From: CAZGVW01 sp964529265
GTDB taxonomy: Bacteria; Planctomycetota; Phycisphaerae; Phycisphaerales; UBA1924
Direction of reading: 5' to 3'
Length of the DNA: 56,549 nucleotides
NCBI GenBank assembly: GCA_964529265.1
Contig: CAZGVW010000093.1
Location: forward strand, 1-56,549
In this document: positions 6,373 to 14,720 of the stretch, piece after piece
Layout of the letters: every line of letters starts with the position of its first letter
Position numbering within the stretch: the first letter of the stretch is position 1
The notes under the pieces: generated by a model
Database searches by the model: none
Seen by the model: only the letters and a program-made list of their open reading frames with translations
Told to the model about the DNA's origin: nothing
Translations under genes and position numbers: made by a program

Positions 6373-8154
6373 TCAGGACTGTGCGGCGGCCTGCGCGGGC
6401 GCTTTCGCCGCGAGCATCTGCTCCACGATGGCGGAGAAGCGATTCGCGGCGCCCGCTTGATCGCAGATGGGCGAGGCGAGCAGGCGCGGGCGGAGGTCGC
6501 GGCGCAGCGCCGCGCGGCGTGGCGCATCCTTCGCGAGGTCGAGCGCGAGGCGCACGTAGTCCTCCTCGGTCCGCGCCACGAGGTCATGCATGCCGGCGTT
6601 CGTGAGCAGGCTCAGGCCCACGCGCCCGGCGTGTCTGCGGCCTTCCATGGAGACGACGGGCACGCCCATGAGCAGCGACTCGCAGGTGGTGGTGGCGCCG
6701 TTGTAGGGGAACGTATCGAGCGCAACGTCCACGTCGTGATACATGGCCAGATGTTCGCGCATGGTCGGCGTCTTGGCGCGCAGGTCGAGGCGGGAGGCAT
6801 CGACGCCGAGGGACGTGAACCGTCGGCGCATGTCTTCCTGCGCGGCGGGCTCCTCGAAGGCGCGGTCCTTGAGCACGAGGCGCGAGTCGGGCGAACCCTT
6901 CAGGATCGCGGCCCAGGCGCGGAGGACGCGGTCGTTCACTTTCGCGAGCGCGTTGAACGATCCGAAGACGACGGGGCCGCCGTGCGGTCGTGTGGCGACA
7001 TCGGGGAGGTCGCGTGTCCCGGGCGGGCTGTAGCAGAGGAAGCAGGGGTCGAGGCGCAGGAGGCGCTCGGTGGCGCGATGCTCCGCGCCGGGTGGATCGG
7101 TGATGGAATCGACGATGCGCAAGTCAACCTCCTTCACGCCGGTCGTGTTCGGATAGCCGATGTAGGACGCCTGAATCGGCGCGGGGCGGAAACGCAGCGA
7201 GGGCAGGCGGTGGAACTGCGTGTGGCCGGAGGTTTCGATGAGCAGATCGAGGCGATCGGCGCGGAGCGCGCGATCCACATCGGGCAGCGAAAGATCGCCG
7301 ACATGGCGGAAGTGTTCGGCGAGTTTCGAGAGGCGCGCGGTCTCCTCGTCTTCCTTCGTCGCGGTGTAGTAGAGGAACACCTCGTATCGCGCGCGATGGA
7401 GGCCGGTGAGCACGGGCTCGAGGAAGAACGCGACGGGATGAGCCACGATCTCGGCGCTCAGGAAGCCGATGCGAACGCGGCGGCCTTCGATGGGCGCGGG
7501 CTGCGCAGCGCCGGGGCCGTCTCCCAGCGCGCGGTGCAGCACTTCGCCATAAGCGCGGTGGGCTGAGAACACCTCGTCATCCGTGAGATCGGCGCAGTAG
7601 TTGAGCGTGAAGGCGAGTGTGGAAGCGAGTTGCGGATGGGTGGAGTGTCGCGACGTCGCCTCGCGCAGGGCGGCCGCGGCGCGATCGGCGTATCCGCCGC
7701 CGGTGTACGCCGCGGCGAGGGCGAGGACGAGCCGCGGCTCCAATCGCCAGATTTCGAGGGCAGCGCGGGCCTCGTCAGCCGCGGCGAAGAACCAGCCGCG
7801 CTGGAGGAGTCCGGAGAGGAGGTTCACGCGCGAGGGCGAGTGGCGCGGATCGGCGGCGACGGCGCGGCGAAGGGTTTCGATGCCTTCCTCGAGTTGGCCG
7901 AGTCGCACCAGCAGGTTGCCGAGGTTGCAGATGGTGGGCGCGTTGCCCGGCATGGCCTCGACGGCGCGGCGCAGGTGGTGCACGGCGGGCTCGGGGCGGC
8001 CGGATTCGGCGAGCACGTAGCCGAGGGCGCCGTGCACATCGGCCGGGGCGTCGCGGCGCTCGGCGAGGCGGCGCAGGGAGGTGATCGCCGCATCAAACTG
8101 CCCGCGGCGGGCCTGCTCCAGGGCCGCTTCGATCTTGGCGCGCTGGTTCATCAT
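6373..8154 (-). CDS. TPR protein with O-GlcNAc transferase (SPINDLY-like) catalytic domain, copy 1
   Basis: The protein has 593 residues and the same plan as its neighbour: an N-terminal TPR superhelix of about 220 residues, then the transferase domain with RIGFLSAEIVAHP near residue 235, APIQASYIGYPNTTG, SFNALAKVND and VALDTFPYNGATTTCE. The two copies are clearly homologous but diverged, especially in the TPR part, which suggests an old duplication with different protein targets. The start is MMNQ (8154) or one codon later; no strong ribosome binding site is visible. It lies 9 bp after the MoaB-like gene, so the three minus-strand genes look like one operon. Confidence 0.88.
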   Translation of the reverse strand: MMNQRAKIEAALEQARRGQFDAAITSLRRLAERRDAPADVHGALGYVLAESGRPEPAVHHLRRAVEAMPGNAPTICNLGNLLVRLGQLEEGIETLRRAVAADPRHSPSRVNLLSGLLQRGWFFAAADEARAALEIWRLEPRLVLALAAAYTGGGYADRAAAALREATSRHSTHPQLASTLAFTLNYCADLTDDEVFSAHRAYGEVLHRALGDGPGAAQPAPIEGRRVRIGFLSAEIVAHPVAFFLEPVLTGLHRARYEVFLYYTATKEDEETARLSKLAEHFRHVGDLSLPDVDRALRADRLDLLIETSGHTQFHRLPSLRFRPAPIQASYIGYPNTTGVKEVDLRIVDSITDPPGAEHRATERLLRLDPCFLCYSPPGTRDLPDVATRPHGGPVVFGSFNALAKVNDRVLRAWAAILKGSPDSRLVLKDRAFEEPAAQEDMRRRFTSLGVDASRLDLRAKTPTMREHLAMYHDVDVALDTFPYNGATTTCESLLMGVPVVSMEGRRHAGRVGLSLLTNAGMHDLVARTEEDYVRLALDLAKDAPRRAALRRDLRPRLLASPICDQAGAANRFSAIVEQMLAAKAPAQAAAQS

Positions 8155-8163
8155 GGCGGTTCG

Positions 8164-8712
8164 TTATCGGCAGAGTTCCCACACGAGGTGACTGAGTTCC
8201 GGCGCGATGAGGCGCGTCATGGCGGTTTCGACGGCGTTGCGCGAGCCGGGCATGCAGAAGATGAGCGTGCGGCGGCCGGAGGCGCGATCGCCCTGGATGA
8301 CGAGGCCGGCCGTGGCGCGGCTGAGCATGGCGGCGGGGCCGACCTGCTCCCATGAGAGCATGCGGAAGAGTTCGCCGAAGCCGTCGAGCGCGACGGTGAG
8401 GCGCGCGGTCACGACGTCGATGGTGGTGTCGCGCCGGGCGACGCCGGTGCCGCCGGTGGTGAGGATGGCCTGAACATCTGGCTGGGCCAGTTGGGCTTCG
8501 AGCCAGCGGGAGATCTCGGCGGGCTCATCGCGCACGAGGCCGCGCGCGACGAGGCGGTGGCCTTTCTCCTCAAGGGCGCGGGCGATGAGGTCTCCGCTCG
8601 CATCGTTATCGAGAGTGCGCGTATCGGAGACCGTGAGCACCGCGCAGCCGACGCTCCGGGAGGCATCCATCTGGTCGGCGCAGCGCCGGTGGGATGCGGT
8701 GGATTCGCTCAT
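8164..8712 (-). CDS. moaB: Molybdenum cofactor biosynthesis protein, MoaB/MogA family
   Basis: The 182-residue protein carries the MoCF-binding fold: AVLTVSDTRT at the first strand, ILTTGGTGVARRDTTIDVV (the GGTG nucleotide/molybdopterin loop) and PGSRNAVETAM near the end. Members adenylylate molybdopterin or are close homologues of that enzyme. The frame is open to 8859, but the family start and the divergent acpS gene favour the ATG at 8712. No other Mo-cofactor gene is visible, and it heads an operon with two glycosyltransferase-like genes, so the functional link is unclear. MoaB versus MogA cannot be separated by eye. Confidence 0.85.
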   Translation of the reverse strand: MSESTASHRRCADQMDASRSVGCAVLTVSDTRTLDNDASGDLIARALEEKGHRLVARGLVRDEPAEISRWLEAQLAQPDVQAILTTGGTGVARRDTTIDVVTARLTVALDGFGELFRMLSWEQVGPAAMLSRATAGLVIQGDRASGRRTLIFCMPGSRNAVETAMTRLIAPELSHLVWELCR

Positions 8713-8807
8713 CGGCCCCATGCTACTTGGATCCGCGGCGCCGCCGCGGGGGACAGAGCCGCCATATGCTGGCGCCACGCCGCGGATCGCGGCAATCGAG
8801 GCTTTCG

Positions 8808-9194
8808 ATGACCGCATTGGCGCATGGCGTTGACATCGTGCCGGTGGAGCGCATCGCATCGATGCTCGAGGAGCACGGCGAGCGGTTTCTGTCGCGCATT
8901 TTCACGGAGCAGGAGCGCTCGTACGCGGATGCGAACCCGAAGCGGCGGATCGAGCACCTTGCGGCGCGATTCGCGGCGAAGGAAGCGGTCATGAAGGCGC
9001 TGGGCACAGGCTGGGGGGAGGGCGTGGGGTGGAAGGACATCGAGGTGCAGCGGGCGGTGTCGGGGGCGCCATCGGTGGCGCTGCATGGGAAAGCCGCGGC
9101 GGTGGCGGCGGGGCGGGGGCTCGGGGAATGGCGGCTCTCGTTGAGCCATGGCGGCGGGTTCGCGATCGCCTCGGTGGTGGCTATGGGCGGGTGA
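8808..9194 (+). CDS. acpS: Holo-[acyl-carrier-protein] synthase
   Basis: The protein has 128 residues and is the AcpS-type phosphopantetheinyl transferase that loads coenzyme A's phosphopantetheine onto acyl carrier protein. Metal ligands are visible as D9 (HGVDIV) and E59 in RFAAKEAVMKALGTG; the C-terminal LSLSHGGGFAIASVV closes the fold. The upstream in-frame extension to 8694 overlaps the divergent moaB-like gene, and the family begins at 8808. The gene is divergent from moaB with only ~95 bp between the starts. Confidence 0.93.
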   Translation: MTALAHGVDIVPVERIASMLEEHGERFLSRIFTEQERSYADANPKRRIEHLAARFAAKEAVMKALGTGWGEGVGWKDIEVQRAVSGAPSVALHGKAAAVAAGRGLGEWRLSLSHGGGFAIASVVAMGG

Positions 9195-9252
9195 ATCCGC
9201 GGCGTGGGCGGGAATCCGCGGCAAAACGGGCCGGCCGGCGGGGATGGTCCGA

Positions 9253-9258
9253 TATACT
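9253..9258 (+). promoter_or_regulatory. Candidate -10 box TATACT close to a start codon
   Basis: TATACT at 9253-9258 is 8 bases from the ATG at 9267, which would place transcription start about 1-2 bases before the codon. No clear -35 is visible. If used, the mRNA would be leaderless or nearly so. Confidence 0.3.
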
Positions 9259-9266
9259 CGGGCAGG

Positions 9267-10025
9267 ATGCCGCCGCGCCGACGATCGCCCGTGCTGCTGG
9301 AACTGATCAAGGACCGGCCATCGCCGCGGCCATCGGCGGCGCCACCGCCGGGGCCGGCGCCAGCGCCGATGCCGGCGCCCGCGCCGCGGGCGGTGGAGCC
9401 GCTGCACTCGGATTCGGGCGGCGAGGCGGGTTCGTGGCTGAGCCCTGGGCGGGTGATCCGGGTTCCGGCGGGGTATCTGTTCTTTGCGGCCGCGGGGGTG
9501 GTGCTGATTTTCGTGCTGGGTTGGACGCTGGGGCACCGGCAGGCGACGGCTCATGCGCAGCGTGCCGAGGCGGCGCGACAGGCGGAGCAGTGGCCGGTGA
9601 GCGACCCGCTTCTGGCGGAGGCGCCGCTGAATCCGGGGCTGATCGCGGCGAATACGTCGCCGCAGGCGGATTCCGGGTCGTCGCGGAAGGCCGCGGCGCC
9701 GGGCCGGGCGCCGGCGTCGGCGCCCACGGCGGGCGGAGACCCCCGGGTTTCGGGGCTGAACTACTACATCGTGGCTCGATACGACGCTCCGACGGCGGAG
9801 CGGGCGGCGGAGTTCCTGACCCGGCATGGCCTTGCGGCGGGGGCGTTTCCTGACAATAATCCCCGCCTCTATCTGGTCGTCGTGCTGAGGGGATTCCCCG
9901 GCGGCGAACTCGATTCCGCGGAAGCCAGGCAGGTGCGGCAGGAGATTGCCCGCCTGGGGCGGCTGTGGAAGGGCGAGGAGCGCGGGCCGAGCGATTTCAG
10001 CGACGCGTACCCGGCCAAGCACTGA
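9267..10025 (+). CDS. Membrane-anchored protein, possible SPOR-like C-terminus
   Basis: I do not recognise a named family. The 252-residue protein has a cytoplasmic N-terminus rich in Pro/Ala (residues 15-55) and one transmembrane segment (about 72-96, YLFFAAAGVVLIFVLGWTLG). A low-complexity linker follows, then a small C-terminal domain (about 160-240) containing NYYIVARYDAPTAERAAEFLTRHG and LYLVVVLRGF. The strand-helix-strand pattern recalls SPOR-type peptidoglycan-binding domains, but this is only a resemblance. The ATG at 9267 was chosen because the extension upstream (from 9204) lacks a ribosome binding site. It is followed by the small basic protein gene. Confidence 0.7.
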   Translation: MPPRRRSPVLLELIKDRPSPRPSAAPPPGPAPAPMPAPAPRAVEPLHSDSGGEAGSWLSPGRVIRVPAGYLFFAAAGVVLIFVLGWTLGHRQATAHAQRAEAARQAEQWPVSDPLLAEAPLNPGLIAANTSPQADSGSSRKAAAPGRAPASAPTAGGDPRVSGLNYYIVARYDAPTAERAAEFLTRHGLAAGAFPDNNPRLYLVVVLRGFPGGELDSAEARQVRQEIARLGRLWKGEERGPSDFSDAYPAKH

Positions 10026-10069
10026 CTCCGCGGCCATTTGACGGCGCCGCCGGCAAAGGACAAAGACTC

Positions 10070-10237
10070 ATGAGCCTCGATCGCAGCCTCAGAACTTCCG
10101 GCAACCTGGCCCAGCAGCGGAGCGTGAAGACGCGTGCGGAGCGCATCACGCAGCTGCATGAGACGTCGGGCTACGACCCCAAGAAGACGAAGGTGCTGCA
10201 CCTGCGGAAGACGGATACGCGGGTGAAGAAGGCCTGA
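10070..10237 (+). CDS. Small basic protein of the PVC superphylum
   Basis: This 55-residue, strongly basic protein (MSLDRSLRTSGNLAQQRSVK...YDPKKTKVLHLRKTDTRVKKA) resembles a short family conserved in Chlamydiae, Verrucomicrobia and planctomycetes (from memory, TIGR04137) with no settled function; ribosome or RNA association would fit its charge. The start at 10070 has AAAGGA at 10055-10060, about 9 bases upstream, whereas the longer frame from 9965 would overlap the preceding gene. Lys/Arg cluster mainly in the last 20 residues. Confidence 0.8.
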   Translation: MSLDRSLRTSGNLAQQRSVKTRAERITQLHETSGYDPKKTKVLHLRKTDTRVKKA

Positions 10238-10331
10238 CGGGCGGCGCTTCGGCTTTTCCTGACACGGTTGAGCGAGAGTGCGGTGTGTGCGCGTGCCTGT
10301 GCAGCGCGTGCGCGAGACGTATGCTTTGGCC

Positions 10332-11492
10332 ATGGACCTGGAACGGCTGATCTCGGGGCGTGTGCGCTCGGTCGAGGCGTCGGGCATTCGGCGCGTGTTC
10401 GAACTGGGCGTCTCGCTGAAGGATCCGATCGATCTCTCGATCGGGCAGCCGGATTTCCAGCCGCCGAAGGCGATGCAGGACGCGGCGGTGGCGGCGATCC
10501 AGGGCGGGCGGAACGGGTACACGCCGTCGCAGGGGATTCAGGCGCTGCGGGACCGGATCTGGTCGCACCTGGCGACGGACATCGGGTGGAAGGCGGCGGA
10601 CGGGCTGGGGGCGATGGTGACTTCCGGCACTCTGGGCGGGATTTATCTCGCGTATGTGTCGCTGCTGGATCCGGGTGATGAGATCATCATGTCGGATCCG
10701 TACTTCGTGGCGTATCCGCATCTGGCGCGGCTGCTGGGCGCGAAGCCGGTGCTGTGCGACACGTATCCGGATTTCAGGATGACGGCGGAGCGCGTGGAGC
10801 CGCTGATCACGCCTCGGACGAAGGCGGTGCTGCTCAACAGCCCGGCGAACCCGGTGGGTGTGGTGCTGAGCGCGAAGGAATGCCGCGATCTGCTGGACTT
10901 GTGCCGGCGGAAGGGCGTGATGCTCATCAGCGACGAGATCTACGACGCGTTCGTGTTCGACGATGCGCGGGACCCGGAATCGGGGCGGTGCCCTTCGCCG
11001 TGCCGGTTCGATGGGGCGAAGGAGGGGGTGCTGCTCATCCGCGGATTCGGGAAGACGTATGGGGTGACGGGCTGGCGGATGGGGTATGCCGCGGGGCCGG
11101 CGCGGTTGATCACGGAGATGACGAAGGCGCAGCAGTACACGTTCACGTGCTCGCCTTCGATTGCGCAGTATGGGTGCCTGGCGGCGCTGGATTGCGACAT
11201 GAGCGAGACGGTGAGGCGGTATCAGCGGCGGCGCGATCTGTGCGTGGAGCGGCTCTCGAAGGTGACGGAGGTGGCGCGGCCGGGGGGGGCGTTCTACGTG
11301 TTTCCGCGCGTGCCGGAGCGGCTGGGGTTGACGGCGCAGCAGTTTGCGGAGCAGGCGGTGACGCGGAACGTGCTGGTGATTCCGGGGAACGTGTTCTCGA
11401 CGCGGGACACGCATTTCCGGGTGAGTTTCGCGGCGTCGGAGGAGCGGCTGGAGCGCGGGCTGGGGATTCTGGCGGAGATGCTGAAGGGCTGA
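10332..11492 (+). CDS. Pyridoxal-phosphate aminotransferase, class I/II (AspC-like)
   Basis: The protein has 386 residues and the fold-type I aminotransferase pattern: IGQPDF near residue 38, TSGTLGGIYLAY (phosphate-binding region), NSPANPVGVV, SDEIYDAFVF (Asp that binds the PLP ring nitrogen), GFGKTYGVTGWRMGY (Schiff-base Lys) and FRVSFA (substrate carboxylate Arg). It probably transaminates an amino acid such as aspartate with 2-oxoglutarate, but the substrate cannot be read from sequence. The start at 10332 is used because family similarity begins there. Coding is markedly G-ending, in contrast to groEL. Confidence 0.88.
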   Translation: MDLERLISGRVRSVEASGIRRVFELGVSLKDPIDLSIGQPDFQPPKAMQDAAVAAIQGGRNGYTPSQGIQALRDRIWSHLATDIGWKAADGLGAMVTSGTLGGIYLAYVSLLDPGDEIIMSDPYFVAYPHLARLLGAKPVLCDTYPDFRMTAERVEPLITPRTKAVLLNSPANPVGVVLSAKECRDLLDLCRRKGVMLISDEIYDAFVFDDARDPESGRCPSPCRFDGAKEGVLLIRGFGKTYGVTGWRMGYAAGPARLITEMTKAQQYTFTCSPSIAQYGCLAALDCDMSETVRRYQRRRDLCVERLSKVTEVARPGGAFYVFPRVPERLGLTAQQFAEQAVTRNVLVIPGNVFSTRDTHFRVSFAASEERLERGLGILAEMLKG

Positions 11493-11648
11493 CCCCCCGG
11501 AGGCTCGGCCGGAAGCACGCTCCGGGAAGGCCCGCGGCTAGACGTCGCCCCTAGAGTCCGGCTCGCCTCGGGCGGGCGTTGATCGGGATGGGTCGTCGTC
11601 GTACCGTGCGCAACGGAAGCACCCCTGCTGAAGAAAGGATCAACGTCC

Positions 11649-12665
11649 ATGGCCATCCGTGTCGGAATCAATGGGTTCGGCCGCATCGGCCGCCTGGTGT
11701 TTCGGGCTGCGTTCGGATCGGAGATCGAGGTTGCGGCGGTGAACGACCTGGTTCCCGCGGACAACCTGGCGTATCTGCTGAAGTACGACACGGCGCACCG
11801 GCAGTTCCGGCGGACGATTTCGTCCACCGAGAACTCGTTCACCGTGGACGGGAAGACGACGAAGACGTTCGCGGAGAAGGACCCCGCGCGGCTGCCGTGG
11901 AAGGACCTGGGGGTGGAGTACGTGCTGGAATCCACGGGGTTCTTCACGGACTACGACGGCGCGGCGAAGCACCTGACGGCGGGCGCGAAGCGGGTGGTGA
12001 TCTCGGCGCCGACGAAATCGACGGACAAGATCCGGACGTTCGCGTACAAGGTGAACCACGAGGAGTATGACCCGGCGAAGGACACGATCATCTCGAACGC
12101 CTCGTGCACGACGAACTGCTTGGCGCCGATGGCGAAGGTGATTCACGATTCGTTCGGGCTGGAAGAGGGGCTGATGACAACGATCCACGCGGTGACGGCG
12201 ACGCAGCCGACGCAGGACGGCCCCTCGAAGAAGGATTGGCGCGGCGGGCGGAATGCGTATGCGAACATCATTCCGGCGTCCACGGGGGCGGCGAAGGCGG
12301 TGACGCTGTGCCTGCCGGCGCTGAAGGGGCGGCTGACGGGGATGTCGTTCCGCGTGCCGACGGTGGATGTTTCGGTGGTGGACCTGACGTTCCGGACGTC
12401 GAAGGCGACGTCGCTCCCGGCGATCAATCAGGCGATGAAGGCGGCGGCGGAGGGCGCGATGAAGGGTGTGCTGATGTACACGGAGGAGGAGGTGGTTTCG
12501 AGCGATTTCATCAGCGATCCGCACTCGTGCATCTTCGACGCGAAGGCGGGGATCGAACTGAACGACCGGTTCTTCAAGGTTGTGGGGTGGTACGACAACG
12601 AGATGGGCTACGCGTGGCGGTGCGTGGACATGCTGCGGTTCCTGGCGAAGAAGGATGGTCGCTGA
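11649..12665 (+). CDS. gap: Glyceraldehyde-3-phosphate dehydrogenase, type I
   Basis: The 338-residue enzyme oxidises glyceraldehyde 3-phosphate with NAD in glycolysis. It has INGFGRIGRLVFRA (dinucleotide-binding loop, residues 7-20), VNDLVPADNLAYLLKYDTAHR and the active-site SNASCTTNCLAP with catalytic C153. The family end WYDNEMGYAWRCVDM is also present. AAAGGA stands about 10 bases before the ATG. The gene is monocistronic in appearance: a 156-bp gap precedes it and a strong terminator follows it. Confidence 0.97.
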   Translation: MAIRVGINGFGRIGRLVFRAAFGSEIEVAAVNDLVPADNLAYLLKYDTAHRQFRRTISSTENSFTVDGKTTKTFAEKDPARLPWKDLGVEYVLESTGFFTDYDGAAKHLTAGAKRVVISAPTKSTDKIRTFAYKVNHEEYDPAKDTIISNASCTTNCLAPMAKVIHDSFGLEEGLMTTIHAVTATQPTQDGPSKKDWRGGRNAYANIIPASTGAAKAVTLCLPALKGRLTGMSFRVPTVDVSVVDLTFRTSKATSLPAINQAMKAAAEGAMKGVLMYTEEEVVSSDFISDPHSCIFDAKAGIELNDRFFKVVGWYDNEMGYAWRCVDMLRFLAKKDGR

Positions 12666-12725
12666 GAGGGGGGTGGCGAGAGTTCGCCGGATTTCGGACG
12701 TCGGGTGGTGAGATGACGCCAATGG

Positions 12726-12757
12726 GCCCGCCGCGGATCGCACGGCGGGCTTTTTTT
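12726..12757 (+). terminator. Rho-independent terminator of gap
   Basis: A perfect 8-bp stem GCCCGCCG (12726-12733) / CGGCGGGC (12743-12750) with a 9-nt loop is followed by seven T residues (12751-12757), 61 bp after the gap stop. Confidence 0.92.
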
Positions 12758-12941
12758 CGGGCATCGGCGGGAGAATCGGGTAGTGCCGGGGGAAGGTGGT
12801 CGTTAGGATGGGGAGGGCGAGACCCGGTGATCAGGCGGGGCGCGCTGTGAGTGACGCCTGCGACAACGTGTGTCGGAGGCGGTGGAGGCGACCGCGTATT
12901 TGCGTGGGGCTCTTATCAACGGCAGAAGGAGAGCACGAGCA

Positions 12942-14555
12942 ATGAGGAAATCGCATCTGTTGGCAACCGGCGTCGCGAGCGTCGCCGGCCTGTGTCTTGC
13001 TGCGGGCGGTCTGATCGCCGGCGGCGCCGATACGCGCACGAAGGAGGCGGAATCGATCGTGCGCGAGTTGACTCAGTACTCGCACGCCAATCCTGATGAT
13101 GCGGATTCGAGGCTGAAGCTGGGTGTTCAGCTGATGGACCTCGGGCGTCCGGCGGAGGCTGACAAGTGGCTGACATCGGCGGCGGAGATCGATCCGACGC
13201 TGCTGGAGGTGGTTGAATCGCTGCAGCGGCAGATTCACGGGCTCGGCGAGGAGGGCCAGGCGCCGGTGGCGCGTGGCGGGTTCTCGGTGGGCCCGGACAT
13301 CGAGTACACGGACATCGACGGCGTGCTCGCGTACGGCCAGGTGGGCGGGATCTACGGGTTCGCGCTCGCGAGCGATACGTGCAACATCGGCAACCAGACG
13401 TTCGCGTGGGCGAACAACGGCACGCCGGGGCTGGCGATGAACGCGTATCGGATTTCGGAAGGCCGGCTGGTGCAGGTCGGTCAGTCGTGGGTGAAGCACG
13501 CGTGCTGCGCGGCGCAGCAGAACGGGTGCGGCCTGGGCTGCTCGCCGGGCGCGGGCCTGGGGCCGGGCTGCCTGGATTCGTACACGGCGTCGTGGAACGG
13601 CGGGCAGGGGCGGTTGGGCAAGCGATCGGGCATCAACGCGTGGACGGGCTCGTTCAGCCTGCCGATCGGCGGCCCGGCCGGCGGCGCGATCGGCGGCCGG
13701 CTGCAGATCCACGGCGACGATCTCAACAGCACGATGCACCCGGGTTCCCAGTTCGTCGCCGAGGGCGTGTACGTGTGCACGGAGGATGCGCAGGCGGGCA
13801 ACCGCAACAACAACGCGTCGTACCGGCGGGTCAACATCACCAGCACGGGCTCGATATCGCTGCTGGCCGGCGCGACGACGCAGAAGGCGCTGGGCGCGAT
13901 CTACGCGTGGCGCGATCACGGCCTGGGCCCCAACATGCCGGACAACTCGGTGATGATCCAGGAAGTGGATGTGCCGAGCGAGGGCCGGTTCATCGTGGCG
14001 GATCGCGCCAAGGACAACGGCGACGGCACGTGGACGTACGACTACGCCGTGTTCAACCTGTGCTCCGACCGCTCGGGCGGCTCGTTCTCGGTTCCGCTGG
14101 GCGACGGGGTGAACGTGACGAACGTGGGATTCCACGACGTGGACTACCACTCGGGCGAGCCGTATGACAACACGGACTGGAACTCGTCGGTGACGGCGGA
14201 TTCGGTGACGTGGTCGAGCCCGCAGACGTTCGCGCAGAACCCGAACTCGAACGCGATCCGGTGGGGCACGATGTACAACTTCTGGTTCACGGCGGACTCG
14301 GGCCCGACGGGCGACCGCGCGGTGCTGGGGCTGTTCAAGCCGCACTCGACACAGAGCGTGACGGCGGCGGTGAGCGTGCCGCTCGGCAACCCGTGCCCCG
14401 CCGATTTTGACGGCGACGGCGTGGTTGGCGCGGCCGACGTGGCCCTGCTGCTGGGCGCGTGGGGCACGGGAGGCCCGATCGGCGACGTGAACGGCGATGG
14501 CATTGTGAACGTGGCCGACCTGGCCACGATGCTGGGCGACTGGGGACCTTGCTGA
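12942..14555 (+). CDS. Secreted protein with C-terminal dockerin-type repeats, copy 1
   Basis: The protein has 537 residues. A signal peptide spans about 1-29 (hydrophobic ASVAGLCLAAGGLIAGG). A short TPR-like helical stretch follows (about 45-85, SRLKLGVQLMDLGRPAEADKWL), then a ~370-residue extracellular domain with several cysteines (SDTCNIG, HACCAAQQNGCGLGC, GPGCLDSY). Two EF-hand-like dockerin repeats close the protein (DFDGDGVVGAADVALLLGAWG and DVNGDGIVNVADLATMLGDWG), ending GPC. Planctomycetes carry many such anchor modules; partner and role are unknown. The ATG at 12942 has AGAAGGAGAG at 12926-12935. It is a tandem duplicate of the next gene. Confidence 0.85.
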   Translation: MRKSHLLATGVASVAGLCLAAGGLIAGGADTRTKEAESIVRELTQYSHANPDDADSRLKLGVQLMDLGRPAEADKWLTSAAEIDPTLLEVVESLQRQIHGLGEEGQAPVARGGFSVGPDIEYTDIDGVLAYGQVGGIYGFALASDTCNIGNQTFAWANNGTPGLAMNAYRISEGRLVQVGQSWVKHACCAAQQNGCGLGCSPGAGLGPGCLDSYTASWNGGQGRLGKRSGINAWTGSFSLPIGGPAGGAIGGRLQIHGDDLNSTMHPGSQFVAEGVYVCTEDAQAGNRNNNASYRRVNITSTGSISLLAGATTQKALGAIYAWRDHGLGPNMPDNSVMIQEVDVPSEGRFIVADRAKDNGDGTWTYDYAVFNLCSDRSGGSFSVPLGDGVNVTNVGFHDVDYHSGEPYDNTDWNSSVTADSVTWSSPQTFAQNPNSNAIRWGTMYNFWFTADSGPTGDRAVLGLFKPHSTQSVTAAVSVPLGNPCPADFDGDGVVGAADVALLLGAWGTGGPIGDVNGDGIVNVADLATMLGDWGPC

Positions 14556-14606
14556 AGCCGCGGGGCTTCGGAGGTCGAGAGATGAGACTGGTTCGATGAA
14601 TCCAAT

Positions 14607-14648
14607 CGGCCGCGGCGGAGGTTCGCTCCGCCGCGGCCGCTTTGTCTT
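14607..14648 (+). terminator. Terminator between the dockerin-type paralogues
   Basis: A perfect 13-bp GC stem (14607-14619 / 14627-14639) with a 7-nt loop is followed by C and then TTTGTCTT. It separates the two paralogues, so each is probably transcribed on its own. Confidence 0.85.
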
Positions 14649-14720
14649 GACGCACGGCGCCGTTGGCGGAACTCGCGGCTCCGACTTCGGCGCACACCCA
14701 TCGAAAAGGAGAGCACTCAG

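Noticed and set aside
4797..6605. A 602-residue open frame on the plus strand
   Set aside because: It is antisense to the TPR/O-GlcNAc transferase-like gene; its Gly/Glu/Ala/Val-rich product is a codon-mirror artefact.
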